Shown here: positions 24,456-33,923 of the stretch, piece by piece
How the letters are laid out: the number at the start of each line of letters is the position of its first letter
Numbering within the stretch: the first letter of the stretch is position 1
Source of the DNA: Nocardia sp. NBC_00508
GTDB taxonomy: Bacteria > Actinomycetota > Actinomycetes > Mycobacteriales > Mycobacteriaceae
Length of the DNA stretch: 64,000 nucleotides
Assembly: GCF_036346875.1 (NCBI RefSeq)
Contig: NZ_CP107852.1
Location: 1,984,001-2,048,000, forward strand
Direction of reading: 5' to 3'
Position numbers and translations under genes: made by a program
The notes under the pieces: generated by a model
Database searches by the model: none
What the model was told of the DNA's origin: nothing
Seen by the model: only the letters and a program-made list of their open reading frames with translations

Positions 24456-27400
24456 CCTCGCCGTCGTCCCCGAAGCCGGCATCAGATCCGCGGGTGCCGG
24501 GGTATCTGGGCCGTATTCTGGACGGCGCCTACCCGGTTGGTTCCTGTTTCCAGGTGGCACCGGGGGTGATAGCCACCGCCCTGCACGTGCTCGACGATAT
24601 CGACGCAGGCCGGGAGGGTGCAGTAGTGCGGGTGGACGCGTTGGCGGGTGGGATCCCGGCGTTCGAGGCCACGGTCACGCGCACGGACGCGCTGCATGAT
24701 TTGGCCGTGCTGAACTCTCGAGGTCGGTTGTCGGAGTCGGTGGCGGGGTGGGCGGCGACCGACCGGATCGATCTGACCGTCCCGGCTGTCGTGACCGGGG
24801 TCTCGGTGTTCCCTGACGAGCACACCCACCGTTTTCTGGACGCGCCGGGGTACTGGGGTGGCGGCACCACTCGTGACGACGAGATCCCATTGGGACGCTT
24901 CGTCTCTTCCGCGGTGGTGCGGGGGATGAGCGGTGCGCCGGTGCGGCGGCTGTCCGACGATGTTGTGATCGGGGTCGTGTCGCAGCGCTACAACAGCGCG
25001 GACGGGTGGGGACGCGACAGTGTATGGGTGGCGCGGGTCGAGGACCTGCAGCCGTTGCTGGCCGAAATGCGCGAAATCGCCGTGACCGGGCCGCTATCGC
25101 CAACCGGTGCGGTCGAGGTCGTGCTGACAGTGACCGATGCTCGGGTGCGGTTGCACGGCACCGGTATAGACGTGACCGCCCCCCACACCGGAGTGCGTCC
25201 CGGGTTGACGAATGCGATCGCCGAGGTGCGCAGGGAACGGACGCGGCTGTGGTCGTCGGCGATTACGCGGGCCGAGTTCACCGGCCTGGCATCGGAAACC
25301 GGAGCCCATTCGGTGTCGTTGCGGCGTGCCGGCGAGTTGGTCGCCGACTCCTTTCTGCCGTTGCCGGTGTCCGTGGCGCTTGCGCAGATCCTCACCGACG
25401 CCGCGGCCGCGCACGTGCCGGTCAGAATCGGGATCGAGGCGGGACCGTTCCCTGGGTTGCCGTGGGAGGCGCTGCCTGATCCCATCACTCGACGGCCGCT
25501 CGTGTTGCACCCGCTGATCACGGTCTATCGGCGTGTGCCCGCCCCACCAGTGCGTAATCTCCCTGCTCCGTTGCGGATTCTGGTGGCGATCGCGGCGCCG
25601 GACGAGGGCAGCGGGCCGGTGTTGGATTACGAGCGGGAACTCCGTAATGTGCTGTCGGCGGTGCGTGGTGCCCGCCACCGCGACGCCGAGGTCCGCATCG
25701 TCGAGTTCGCCACCACCGCAGCCATCAGGGCCGAACTGGCTCAGGCTCCCGCGCATATCCTGCACCTGTCCGGGCACGGCAAGCCCGGGTGTCTGCTGCT
25801 CGAGGACGAGACCGGCTCGGTACGCGAGGTCGACGCGGAAAAGCTTGTCGCCGAGGCGATCCCACCTGGTTCGATGCCGCCAGTGATCAGCCTGGCCGCC
25901 TGCTACACCGATGTCGCCGCCGAGGCAGCCGCACCGTCGTTCGCCGCCGCGCTGATCGCCCATGGCGCCAGTGTGGTGATCGGCACCGAAACCTCGGTGA
26001 CCGATCGCTACGCCACGGCGCTGTTCGCCCGTGTCTACCAGGAACTCACCCAGAATCGAATTCCGGATGTGGTCACCGCGGTCGCCGACGCACGCCGCCT
26101 CATCCACCAGCAGTGGTCGGCTTCGACCGATCCCACCGAAGTCATCTTGGCGAGCATGGACGAGTGGAGCGTCGTCACGGTGCTGGCCGACACTGGCGCC
26201 GTAAGTGTCTACGACCCGGCCATATCCGAAGCAGTTCCGCCGCATGACACCGTTACGGTATCGGGATTGCCGACTCGTGGGGTCGGGGAATTCGTCGGGC
26301 GGCGTCGCGAACAACGCAGGCTCCCTGCGTATCTGACGGGGAATCAGTACCCGGGCGTCGTGCTGCACGGCATCGGTGGTGTCGGAAAGACAACCCTGGC
26401 CGCCCGGATCGTGCACTGCCAACGCCTCGCCACTGTGATCCCAGTAGTCACCGGCGAGACCAACATCGATAGCCTGTTGTCGGCGGTCGCCGGCACCATC
26501 CGCCGACACTGCCTGATCGATGACGGTGCCCCGCGAGACCCACGTGTGCTGCGGGCGGCCCAAATCGCGTCGAGCGCCACTGAGACGTGGCAGAACCGGC
26601 TGACCGCGCTGCGAGCATTCGTGTTCGACCGTGTGCCGGTACTGGTGGTGCTGGACAACTTCGAAGACAACCTCACCGACGCACGCTCCCTGTCCGATCC
26701 CCATTTGGCGGCCCTGCTGTCGGCGTGGCTTGCCGACCCGGGATGCAGCCGGCTGCTCGTCACCTCCCGCTACCCGTTCATGCTCCCGGACAACGCCCAC
26801 CATCGGCTGCTGTTGCATCAGGTGGGACCGCTGTCGCGGGCGGAGACGTTCAAGCTGATCTGGTCCTTGCCCGCGCTGGACCGCCTCACCGTCAAGGAGC
26901 TGGACCACATCTGGCGGCTCGTGGGCGGCCATCCGCGCAGCCTGGAATACCTCGACGCCTTGCTCAACAACCAGATCGGCCGCTACCACGACATCACCTA
27001 TCGGCTCGAGGGCGCCATCGCGAACAACCCCGTAGCACGACACGCGCTCACAGCGCTCACTCTCGATACCGCCCTCGCCGCCACCGTCACGCTCATCGCC
27101 GATGACATCCTGCTCGACCAACTCCTCGGCCAACTCACCCCTGCCGCACATCAGTTGCTGATCGGCGCCTCCGTCTACCGAGAACCCGTCGAGGACAACG
27201 CCCTGCTCTACCAGATCGGCACCGACAGCCCCGGCGCCGCCCGGCAACCGGACTACCGGGCACTGAAGAACACCATCGCCGCCCGATACGGCATCGATCC
27301 CACGGCACCCGCGTTCGACCTCGCCGCGCTCCCGCAGCACGTACTCGATGAGATCGCACCCGCAATCGCCGAATACAACACCAAGCCGCGCCCGCCGATC

Positions 27401-28056
27401 GCCACCGATGCCGACCTCGGAGAGCTCGCCCGCGAGTTGGCCTCCAACAGCCTGCTGACCATCGATCCGGATAACAGGCGGGCGTTCGTGCATCGCTCGA
27501 CCGCCGCCGCACTCGAAAGGTCCTGCGCACAACACCAGCGTGACGACGTCCTCGCCGCCGCGCACCGTCGTGCTGCCACATACTGGGTCTGGCGCGTGGC
27601 AGCCTGGCCACAGGATCGCGATGCCGATCTGCACGACCGGCTAGAAGCCCGCTACCACTACCAGCAAACCTCCAACACGGCCGCAGCACACGACCTCACC
27701 CTCGCCATCTGCGACCGTCTGCACACCATCGGTGCGTGGGATCACGAAACCACCCTCATCCACGACACCCTGCGCCACCTACAACCCAACGCACCCGAGC
27801 GCGCTCACTGGCTACATCGGCTCGGCATGATCGCTCAACTACGAGGCGACTACACCGAAGCCGAACACCAATACCAGCACGCCCTCACCATCGGCGAAGA
27901 ACTCGGCAACCGCGCCGGCATGGCCACCAGCTACCACCAACTCGGCATGATCAGTCAACTACGAGGCGACTACACCGAAGCCGAACACGGGACTGCTGCA
28001 CGGATAGGTGACAACCGAGTTGGCTTGCCCTTCGGGTGGGCTGGAAGGATGTCATC

Positions 28057-28350
28057 GTGCCGAAGCCCTATCCCCGTGAGTTCCGCGACGATGTCGTGCG
28101 TGTGGCTCGCAATCGCGACGATGGTGTGACGCTGGAGCAGATCGCCGCCGATTTCGGGATCCACCCGATGACGCTGTCGAAATGGATGCGTCAGGCCGAC
28201 GTCGACGAGGGAACCAAACCGGGCACCAGCACGAGCGAGTCGGCCGAGCTGCGGGCGGCGAAACGGCGAATCCGGTTGCTGGAGCAGGAGAACGAGGTCC
28301 TCAAACGGGCCGCCGCTTATTTCGCGCAGGCGAACCTGCCGGGAAAATGA
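28057..28350 (+). CDS. IS3-family transposase orfA (DNA-binding subunit)
   Basis: A 97-residue protein. The GTG at 28057 is chosen for GGAAGG 8 nt upstream; a GTG at 28036 is also in frame. PKPYPREFRDDVVRVARNRD and VTLEQIAADFGIHPMTLSKW form the helix-turn-helix that binds the IS ends. ESAELRAAKRRIRLLEQENE, with VLKRAAAYF, is the leucine-zipper-like dimer region. Its stop overlaps the orfB start (ATGA). Confidence 0.92.
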   Translation: MPKPYPREFRDDVVRVARNRDDGVTLEQIAADFGIHPMTLSKWMRQADVDEGTKPGTSTSESAELRAAKRRIRLLEQENEVLKRAAAYFAQANLPGK

Positions 28351-29219
28351 TCTACCCGCTCGTCCGCGAGCTGGCCGAAGACGGGATCCCCGTCACGGTG
28401 ACGTGCCGGGTGCTGAAACTGGCTCGTCAGCCGTACTACCGATGGCTGGCCGAACCGGTCACTGCCGCCGAACTCGACCAGGCGTATCGGGCCAACGCGC
28501 TGTTCGACGCCCATCGCGACGATCCCGAATTCGGGTACCGATTTCTCGCCGACGAGGCCCGCGCCGCCGGTGAACCGATGGCCGACCGCACTGCATGGCG
28601 GATCTGTTCGGCCCAGGGCTGGTGGAGTGCGTTCGGCAAGAAGCGACGCGGAAAGGGCAAGGCCGGCCCGCCGGTCCACGATGACCTGGTCCAACGCGAC
28701 TTCACCGCTGAGGCTCCGAATCGGTTGTGGCTGGCCGACATTTCCGAACATCAGACAGGCGAGGGCAAGCTCTACATTTGTGCGGTCAAGGACGTCTATT
28801 CCAACCGGATCGTCGGCTACTCCATCGACTCACGCATGAAATCGGCGCTGGCGGTGCACGCGCTCAACAATGCGGTGGCTCGCCGTGGCGAGGTGGCCGG
28901 TTGCATTCTGCACACCGACCGCGGATCGCAATTTCGCAGCCGGAAATTCGTGCGAGCCCTGACTCGTCACGGCATGGCCGGGTCGATGGGCCGTGTCGGC
29001 GCGGCCGGTGACAATGCCGCCATGGAGAGTTTCTTCGCGCTGCTGCAGAAGAATGTCCTCGACCGCCGATCCTGGTGCAGCCGTGAGGAATTGCGCATCG
29101 CGATCGTCACCTGGATCGAACGGACCTACCACCGCCGCCGACGCCAAGCTACCCTCGGCCGTTTGACGCCGGTCCAATACGAGACCATCATGACCCCACC
29201 GGCCAGTCAGGCCGCGTGA
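28347..29219 (+). CDS. IS3-family transposase orfB (DDE catalytic subunit)
   Basis: A 290-residue protein; ATG at 28347 overlaps the orfA stop, and the frame is also open upstream to about 28182, so an OrfAB frameshift fusion is possible. The rve integrase core shows Asp in PNRLWLADISEHQTGEGKLY, Asp in CILHTDRGSQFRS and Glu in GDNAAMESFFALLQKN. The N-terminal HTH_21 segment (GYRFLADEAR) is present. Confidence 0.93.
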   Translation: MIYPLVRELAEDGIPVTVTCRVLKLARQPYYRWLAEPVTAAELDQAYRANALFDAHRDDPEFGYRFLADEARAAGEPMADRTAWRICSAQGWWSAFGKKRRGKGKAGPPVHDDLVQRDFTAEAPNRLWLADISEHQTGEGKLYICAVKDVYSNRIVGYSIDSRMKSALAVHALNNAVARRGEVAGCILHTDRGSQFRSRKFVRALTRHGMAGSMGRVGAAGDNAAMESFFALLQKNVLDRRSWCSREELRIAIVTWIERTYHRRRRQATLGRLTPVQYETIMTPPASQAA

Positions 29220-29254
29220 TCGAATCTGTCACCCGATCGTGCAGCAGTCCCCAC

Positions 29255-29940
29255 CAATACCAGCACGCCCTCACCATCGGCGAAGAACTCGGCAACCGCG
29301 CCGGAATAGCCGCCAGCTACCACCAACTCGGCATGATCAGTCAACTACGAGGCGACTACACCGAAGCCGAACACCAATACCAGCGCTCGCTCATGATCAA
29401 GGGGGCACTGGGCAACCGCTCCGGCATGGCCGCCAGCTACGGCCAGCTCGGCGCGCTGGCCCAGGATCGGGGCGACCACGCCGAAGCCGAACACCAATAC
29501 CAGCGCGCCCTCACCATCAAACAAGAACTCGGTAACCGCGCCGGAATAGCCGCCAGCTACGGCCAGCTCGGCGCGCTGGCCCAGGATCGGGGCGACCACG
29601 CCGAAGCCGAACACCAATACCAGCGCGCCCTCACCATCAAACAAGAACTCGGCGACCGCGCCGGAATAGCCGCCAGCTACCGCCAGCTCGGTGCGCTCGC
29701 CCAGCTGCAGGGCGATTACACCGAGGCCGAACACCAATACCAGCGCGCCTTCACCATCGCCGAGGAACTCGGCGACCGCGCCGGAATAGCCGGCAACCAC
29801 CACCAACTCGGTATTCTCGCCCAACTTCGTGGTGACTACACCGGAGCCGAACACCACTACCGGCGTGCCCTCGCCATCGCCGAAGAACTCGGCTACCGCG
29901 CCGGAATAGCCACCACGATCTCTTCCCTCGGGTCCCTCGA
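29255..29940 (+). repeat. Tandem 120-bp TPR-coding repeats
   Basis: About six 40-codon units of the pattern GDxxEAEHxYxRALxI-EELGxRAGIA in tandem, the continuation of the split gene. Two stretches are identical over 104 bp: 29429-29532 and 29549-29652, exactly 120 bp apart. Two more units lie left of the IS (27829-27988). Such near-identical repeats are prone to unit gain and loss by recombination, which would change the sensor length. Confidence 0.85.
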
Positions 29941-30160
29941 ACTCGAGCGTGGCCAGCTGATCGAAGCAGTACAGTTGCACATCCGAGCCTGGCTCCTACA
30001 CACAGAGATGAAACTCGGGGCAGCAGCCGTGCACAACGTGGATGCGCTGCGACAACTGCGCGACCGGATGGGTCCGGGGCCCTTTCTCGCAAGAACACGC
30101 CAAGTCCTCGACCCCGCCCAGGCCAGGGCTCTCGAGGATCTGCTCGATCGACAGGCGTAG

Positions 30161-30465
30161 CCCCGCAGTCACCTTCGCATCCAATGTCGAACTCATACCG
30201 ATAGCTCACTCGAACAGGTGATGGGGCACCCTCGGCTACCGCAACGGCAGCAGCGAGAACGTGGGGATCTGAACATTCGGCAAAATGTGCCCGGACACAT
30301 GGGGGCTTGTTGTAGCGTGGCGCGCCGGGATCGCGAATGGCGCAGCACAGCAACATGTTCGGTCGCCCCTGGGTGCCGGGTAGCCCGTCCGGTCGAAGCT
30401 ACGCAGCACATCGGCGTCCCGCCGCCACCGACCATCTGGCCAGCACTGACCGAGGAGCTGAACCC
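30161..30465. other. Gene-free stretch before the methyltransferase gene
   Basis: No credible gene, RNA or strong hairpin was found. The DNA is somewhat richer in A+T than its surroundings, and it probably carries the promoter of the methyltransferase gene, whose GAGGAG ribosome binding site is at 30452-30457. Confidence 0.4.
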
Positions 30466-31263
30466 ATGACCAATGAGTACGAATCGATGATCCGCACCGA
30501 CATCCCATCCTCCGCGCGGATTTGGAACTTCTGGATGGGTGGCAAAGATTTCTACGAGGTGGATCGCGTTGTCGGTGAGGCGAGCCTGAAGATCGACCCG
30601 GACATCGCGACCGTGGCCGTGCAGTCACGCCAGTTCCTCGTCCGAGTGGTGCGATACCTGGCCGGCGAGGCGGGGATCCGCCAGTTCCTCGACGTCGGCA
30701 CCGGTCTGCCCACCATGCAGAACACCCATGAGGTCGCCCAGTCCGTGGCACCGGAGTCCAAGATCGTCTACATCGACAACGACCCGCTGGCGCTCACCCA
30801 CGCGCGCGCCTTGTTGACCAGCACCACCGATGAAGGCGTTACCGCCTACTTCAACTGCGATTTCCACGACCCCGACCAGATCGTCGCCGACGCTCGCAAT
30901 ATCTTGAATTTCACCCAGCCGGTCGGGGTCATGTTCATGGGCGTGCTCGGCCATGCCCGCACATACGAGGACATGCTGCGCATCGTGCGCACCGTCATGG
31001 ACGCGACTCCTTCCGGCAGTTATCTGGTGCTGTGGGACGGAACCCCCGACAGCCAGGCGTATGTGACCCTGTGTGAGGAGTACACCAAAACCGGTGGTGT
31101 GCCATATTTTCCACGCACCCAGGACGCGATCCGCGCGGCCTTCGACGGATTCGAGTTCGTCGAACCGGGCTTCGGTCCGATCACCGAATGGCGCAATGAC
31201 GCAGTCCAGGTAGGCACGCCGCAGTCGATTTCCTCCTACGGCGGCGTCGCACGCAAACCATGA
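30466..31263 (+). CDS. DUF574-type SAM-dependent methyltransferase
   Basis: A 265-residue protein. The ATG at 30466 is preferred over the upstream in-frame start because of GAGGAG 8 nt before it and because homology begins with IPSSARIWNFWMGGKDFYEV. FLDVGTGLPTMQNTHEVAQ is motif I (SAM-binding glycine loop). KIVYIDNDPLALTHARALL is the acidic ribose-binding strand, and GVMFMGVLGHARTYEDMLRI is characteristic of the DUF574 / SAV2177 family abundant in Streptomyces and Nocardia. Substrates of the family are unknown. It lies on the same strand between the TPR gene and the LLM gene. Confidence 0.88.
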   Translation: MTNEYESMIRTDIPSSARIWNFWMGGKDFYEVDRVVGEASLKIDPDIATVAVQSRQFLVRVVRYLAGEAGIRQFLDVGTGLPTMQNTHEVAQSVAPESKIVYIDNDPLALTHARALLTSTTDEGVTAYFNCDFHDPDQIVADARNILNFTQPVGVMFMGVLGHARTYEDMLRIVRTVMDATPSGSYLVLWDGTPDSQAYVTLCEEYTKTGGVPYFPRTQDAIRAAFDGFEFVEPGFGPITEWRNDAVQVGTPQSISSYGGVARKP

Positions 31264-31347
31264 CAGCGCCGGCAAATCCGCTCGAGCGACTGAATCATCC
31301 AATACGAACACACCACAACATGATCCCTGCAAAGAAGGTAACTCGAA

Positions 31348-32457
31348 ATGAAGGTCGGATTCTTCATGCAGCCGGTTCACCCGCCGAACACACCCGTGCT
31401 CGAGGGAATTGCACAAGACCTCGACGAAATCGAGTTCCTCGACTCGTTGGGTGTCGACGAGGCGTGGTTCGGTGAGCACCTCACCGCCAAGACCGAGCCG
31501 TGGCCTGCCGGTGACCTGATCATCTCGCAGGCCATCCCGCGGACGAAGAACATCAAGCTCTGTTCCGGCGGCTATATTCCCCAGTTCTACCATCCGGCGG
31601 CACTGGCATTCCGGATCATGCAGCTCGACCACATGGCGCAGGGCCGGTACATGTGCGGCATCGCGGCCGGTGCCATATCCGGCGACTTCACGCTGACGAA
31701 CGTCGACAACCTCTCGGGTCAGCACCGCGAGATGCAGGCCGAAGCGATCGAGATCATGAAGAGGATCTGGACCGAGCACCTCGACGGCGAGTGGGAGTTC
31801 AAGGGCAAGTTCTGGCATGTCCGCAATCCCGGCCACGGCCTGCTGATGGGTGACGAACCGACCAAGTGCTCCTATGGCTTCGGCCCATTCTGGAAGCCGT
31901 ATCAGGATCCGCATCCGCCGATCGCCATCGCGGGTTTCTCGCCCAACAGCGCCAGCATCAAGTTCGCCGGTCAGGGCGGGCACATTCCGCTGAGCGTGTT
32001 CTTCAACGCACGATTCCTCAAGGGCCACTGGGATACTTACTCCACCGCGGCGGAGGAGAACGGCCACCAGGTCGACCGCAGCATTTGGCGGGTGAACCGC
32101 GAGATCTTCGTGGCCGACACCGACACGGATGCACGCGAATTCGTCCGCAACGGCCTTCAGGCCGAGGTCTGGCAGAAACACTATCTCGAGTTCATGGGCG
32201 GGTTCGGCTGGTTCGAGCACCTGAAGCACGACGACTCTGTGCACGACTCGGATATCACCATCGACTACTTGATGGATCACCTGTGGATCGTCGGTTCGCC
32301 GGACACCGTTCGCCAGCGTCTGGACGACCTGTACGGAGAACTCGGTGGATTCGGAACGGTACTGCCCACCAAGTACGACCACATGGGCAAGCAGGAGCAG
32401 ATGTGGCACAGCCACGAACTCCTGATGGAGGAAGTCGTACCGAAGCTGTCCGTCTGA
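31348..32457 (+). CDS. LLM class flavin-dependent oxidoreductase
   Basis: A 369-residue luciferase-like monooxygenase. MKVGFFMQPVHPP begins the TIM barrel, VDEAWFGEHLTAKTEPWPAG is the typical active-site helix, and YHPAALAFRIMQLDHMAQGR is a strong family signature. The length and GSPDTVRQRLDDLYGEL end resemble limonene-monooxygenase-like group members. It needs reduced FMN from a separate reductase; none is adjacent (the FMN reductase at 60408 has its own partner). The substrate cannot be told. The ribosome binding site AAGAAGG lies before the ATG. Confidence 0.9.
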   Translation: MKVGFFMQPVHPPNTPVLEGIAQDLDEIEFLDSLGVDEAWFGEHLTAKTEPWPAGDLIISQAIPRTKNIKLCSGGYIPQFYHPAALAFRIMQLDHMAQGRYMCGIAAGAISGDFTLTNVDNLSGQHREMQAEAIEIMKRIWTEHLDGEWEFKGKFWHVRNPGHGLLMGDEPTKCSYGFGPFWKPYQDPHPPIAIAGFSPNSASIKFAGQGGHIPLSVFFNARFLKGHWDTYSTAAEENGHQVDRSIWRVNREIFVADTDTDAREFVRNGLQAEVWQKHYLEFMGGFGWFEHLKHDDSVHDSDITIDYLMDHLWIVGSPDTVRQRLDDLYGELGGFGTVLPTKYDHMGKQEQMWHSHELLMEEVVPKLSV

Positions 32458-32595
32458 CCGTGACCGTTGTGGATGATGTCCCTGTGCGGCCGAGGCGAAG
32501 CTGAGTATGGTGTGGTGTCCGTCGGATCGGACGCCGACCCGCCCGATAGCGGCGGGCGGACAACAGTTTTCGAATTTACGTAAGGGGTGGTTGGG

Positions 32596-32949
32596 GTGGC
32601 CGGTGGCCCGGTGGTCGAAATGCGGTTCGGGGGTGTGGACGTGCTCGTGGAAACGGTGAAGGTACCCGGCTCCGAACCCACTGGCACCGGCACCGGTACC
32701 GGTGCCGGGTCCGGGCGGGTGGTCGACGCGCTGGAGCGCGCCCGTGATGTGATCGCCGCCGCAGCGACCTCGACCGCGAACACGGTTCGCGAACTCGGGA
32801 ACAAGACCCGGCCCGATCGCGTGGAAGTCGAATTCGGACTGGGGTTTTCGATGAAGGGCAATGTCATCGTGGCCAGCGGCTCCGCTGATGCCAGTCTCAA
32901 GATCAAACTCGTCTACGAGGCGCACACCGAGGATGCTCCGCAATCGTGA
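32596..32949 (+). CDS. Trypco1-type (CU044_2847 family) small protein
   Basis: A 117-residue protein; the GTG at 32596 is used (AAGGGG 8 nt upstream); a GTG at 32587 is also possible. It opens with a strand-rich PVVEMRFGGVDVLVETVKV, then a Gly/Thr linker. A helix (VVDALERARDVIAAAATSTA) and the closing RPDRVEVEFGLGFSMKGNVI, with SADASLKIKLVYE, match the trypsin-co-occurring domain 1 pattern (VEFG-KLxxEAxVIxAxxxxxAxxKVTL). Trypco domains were described by Aravind and colleagues as partners of trypsin-like and STAND conflict proteins. This makes it a likely partner of the protease-CHAT gene 2.4 kb upstream. Its own function is unknown. Confidence 0.65.
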   Translation: MAGGPVVEMRFGGVDVLVETVKVPGSEPTGTGTGTGAGSGRVVDALERARDVIAAAATSTANTVRELGNKTRPDRVEVEFGLGFSMKGNVIVASGSADASLKIKLVYEAHTEDAPQS

Positions 32950-32990
32950 GCACCGACGAGGCCCTGACCAGTCGCTGATGCATGCACCGG

Positions 32991-33029
32991 ATGAAGCGCC
33001 AGGACGACTGGCATGTCCTGGCGCTTCAT
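32991..33029. terminator. Strong bidirectional terminator closing the accessory block
   Basis: Perfect 15-bp arms (32991-33005 and 33015-33029) around a 9-nt loop, between convergent genes. Confidence 0.85.
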
Positions 33030-33096
33030 AACAGTTGGATGCGTTCTCAGAACCCGCGCCTCGCCGTCTGAGCTCGGGCGGGCGGAGAAGACCGTC

Positions 33097-33807
33097 TTAC
33101 CTGGGCGCCGGGGTGAACGGCTGATTGATCGTGGTGAAGTATTGGGCGAGTGCGGCGATGGCGACCGGGGCCGTCACGAAGAGCTGACCGGCGAGGGTGC
33201 CGAGCGCGCCCACGGCGAGGATGCCGCCGAGGCAGCCGACGGCCGCGGCGGGGATGAACGGTCCGAACATGCCGACAATGGTCGCGGCGGCGATGGTAGC
33301 ACCGGCGATGCCACCGAGTACGCAGCCGACGATACCGCCGCCGATTCCGCCGACGGTGGTGCCGATCGCGGCTCCAGTTGCGACGGTGTCCTTCAAGCGC
33401 GTGAAGGCCGCGACTTCGCGTTCGTACGGCGTTCGCCACAGAGCCTGGTCTTCGAAAGGAAGTGCAACCGGCTGATACACCGCGTGCTCGAGGTCGAATT
33501 GCGGTGTGAGCGTGGCGGTTCGGCCCTTGACCTCGGCGGCGATGGGGAAGAGGAAATCGTCGACGCGGAACTCCAGCGGCGTGCCCGCGAGTACGGTGCC
33601 ATTGGCTGCTTCGACTTCGAACACCCCGTTCTCGACCTCCATGGAACCCGAGTCGATGTCGATGACGACGCTCTGTTCGGATGTGGTTGCGGTGTAGTTG
33701 ACGATTCCGCTGTCGGTGGGTTGCGGAGCGGCGCCGACGGTTCCGGCGGTAATGCCGGTAACCGCCACAGCCAGCGTGGAAATTGTCGCGATCCTGCGCA
33801 GAAACAT
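33097..33807 (-). CDS. Exported protein with glycine-zipper C-terminus (DUF8020-like)
   Basis: A 236-residue protein with a signal peptide (residues 1-27, cleavage after VGAA). A ~110-residue beta-rich domain follows (GIVNYTATTSEQSVVIDIDS, TLTPQFDLEHAVYQPVALPF). The C-terminal ~110 residues are a hydrophobic, Gly/Ala-rich stretch (GAAIGTTVGGIGGGIVGCVL, GGIAGATIAAATIVG) of glycine-zipper type that could span or insert into membranes. Similar nocardial proteins are annotated DUF8020; that assignment is from memory. No enzymatic residues are seen. Confidence 0.65.
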   Translation of the reverse strand: MFLRRIATISTLAVAVTGITAGTVGAAPQPTDSGIVNYTATTSEQSVVIDIDSGSMEVENGVFEVEAANGTVLAGTPLEFRVDDFLFPIAAEVKGRTATLTPQFDLEHAVYQPVALPFEDQALWRTPYEREVAAFTRLKDTVATGAAIGTTVGGIGGGIVGCVLGGIAGATIAAATIVGMFGPFIPAAAVGCLGGILAVGALGTLAGQLFVTAPVAIAALAQYFTTINQPFTPAPR

Positions 33808-33923
33808 GTTCTCGGAACCTAACCCGTGTGTATCGATGATGCGATTACGTGACGATTGATGCTGTCGGCGGGCAATTCGACAATCCGGGGTCCGGCAGGC
33901 GGATCATCGCGAATGCTCGGCTG

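Larger units (their letters stand above)
27989..29251 (+). mobile_element. Complete IS3-family element inside the TPR region
   Basis: A 1,263-bp element. The ends are inverted repeats: left GGGACTGCTGCACGGATAGG, right complement GGGACTGCTGCACGATCGGG, continuing to GTGACA (21 of 25 match). It is flanked by a 3-bp target duplication CAC at 27986-27988 and 29252-29254. It carries two overlapping intact frames, orfA and orfB. The high symmetry of the ends and intact genes point to a recent insertion. Confidence 0.93.
24452..30160 (+). pseudogene. Trypsin-like protease / CHAT protease / STAND NTPase / TPR protein, split by an IS3 element
   Basis: GTG start with AGGAG 8 nt upstream. Residues 1-205: S1 trypsin-like domain, with His45 (ATALHVL), Asp83 (LHDLAVL) and Ser160 (RGMSGAP). 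Residues ~220-590: CHAT caspase-like domain, with His442 (HLSGHGKPG) and Cys484 (SLAACYTD). Residues ~605-900: NB-ARC/STAND NTPase, with Walker A GIGGVGKTT (640-648) and Walker B VLVVLDNFED. Tetratricopeptide repeats of 40 residues start near residue 1105. The IS3 element at 27989-29251 enters after residue 1179; the broken frame runs 46 foreign residues to 28129. Removing the IS and one copy of its 3-bp duplication restores a continuous 1,480-residue frame ending at 30160. The architecture is that of bacterial conflict and immunity STAND proteins: TPRs sense, the NTPase oligomerises, and the proteases execute. Confidence 0.85.

Noticed and set aside
25094..27634. An 846-codon minus-strand frame opposite the protease-CHAT-STAND gene
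   Set aside because: Low-complexity antisense shadow; the plus strand carries catalytic motifs in correct order.
29255..29940. CRISPR array, because of regular 120-bp repetition
   Set aside because: The repeats are in-frame 40-codon TPR units with no unique spacers, and no cas genes are present.
30625..32943. A 772-codon minus-strand frame across the methyltransferase, LLM and Trypco1 genes
   Set aside because: It spans three recognised plus-strand genes and their gaps without any motif of its own.
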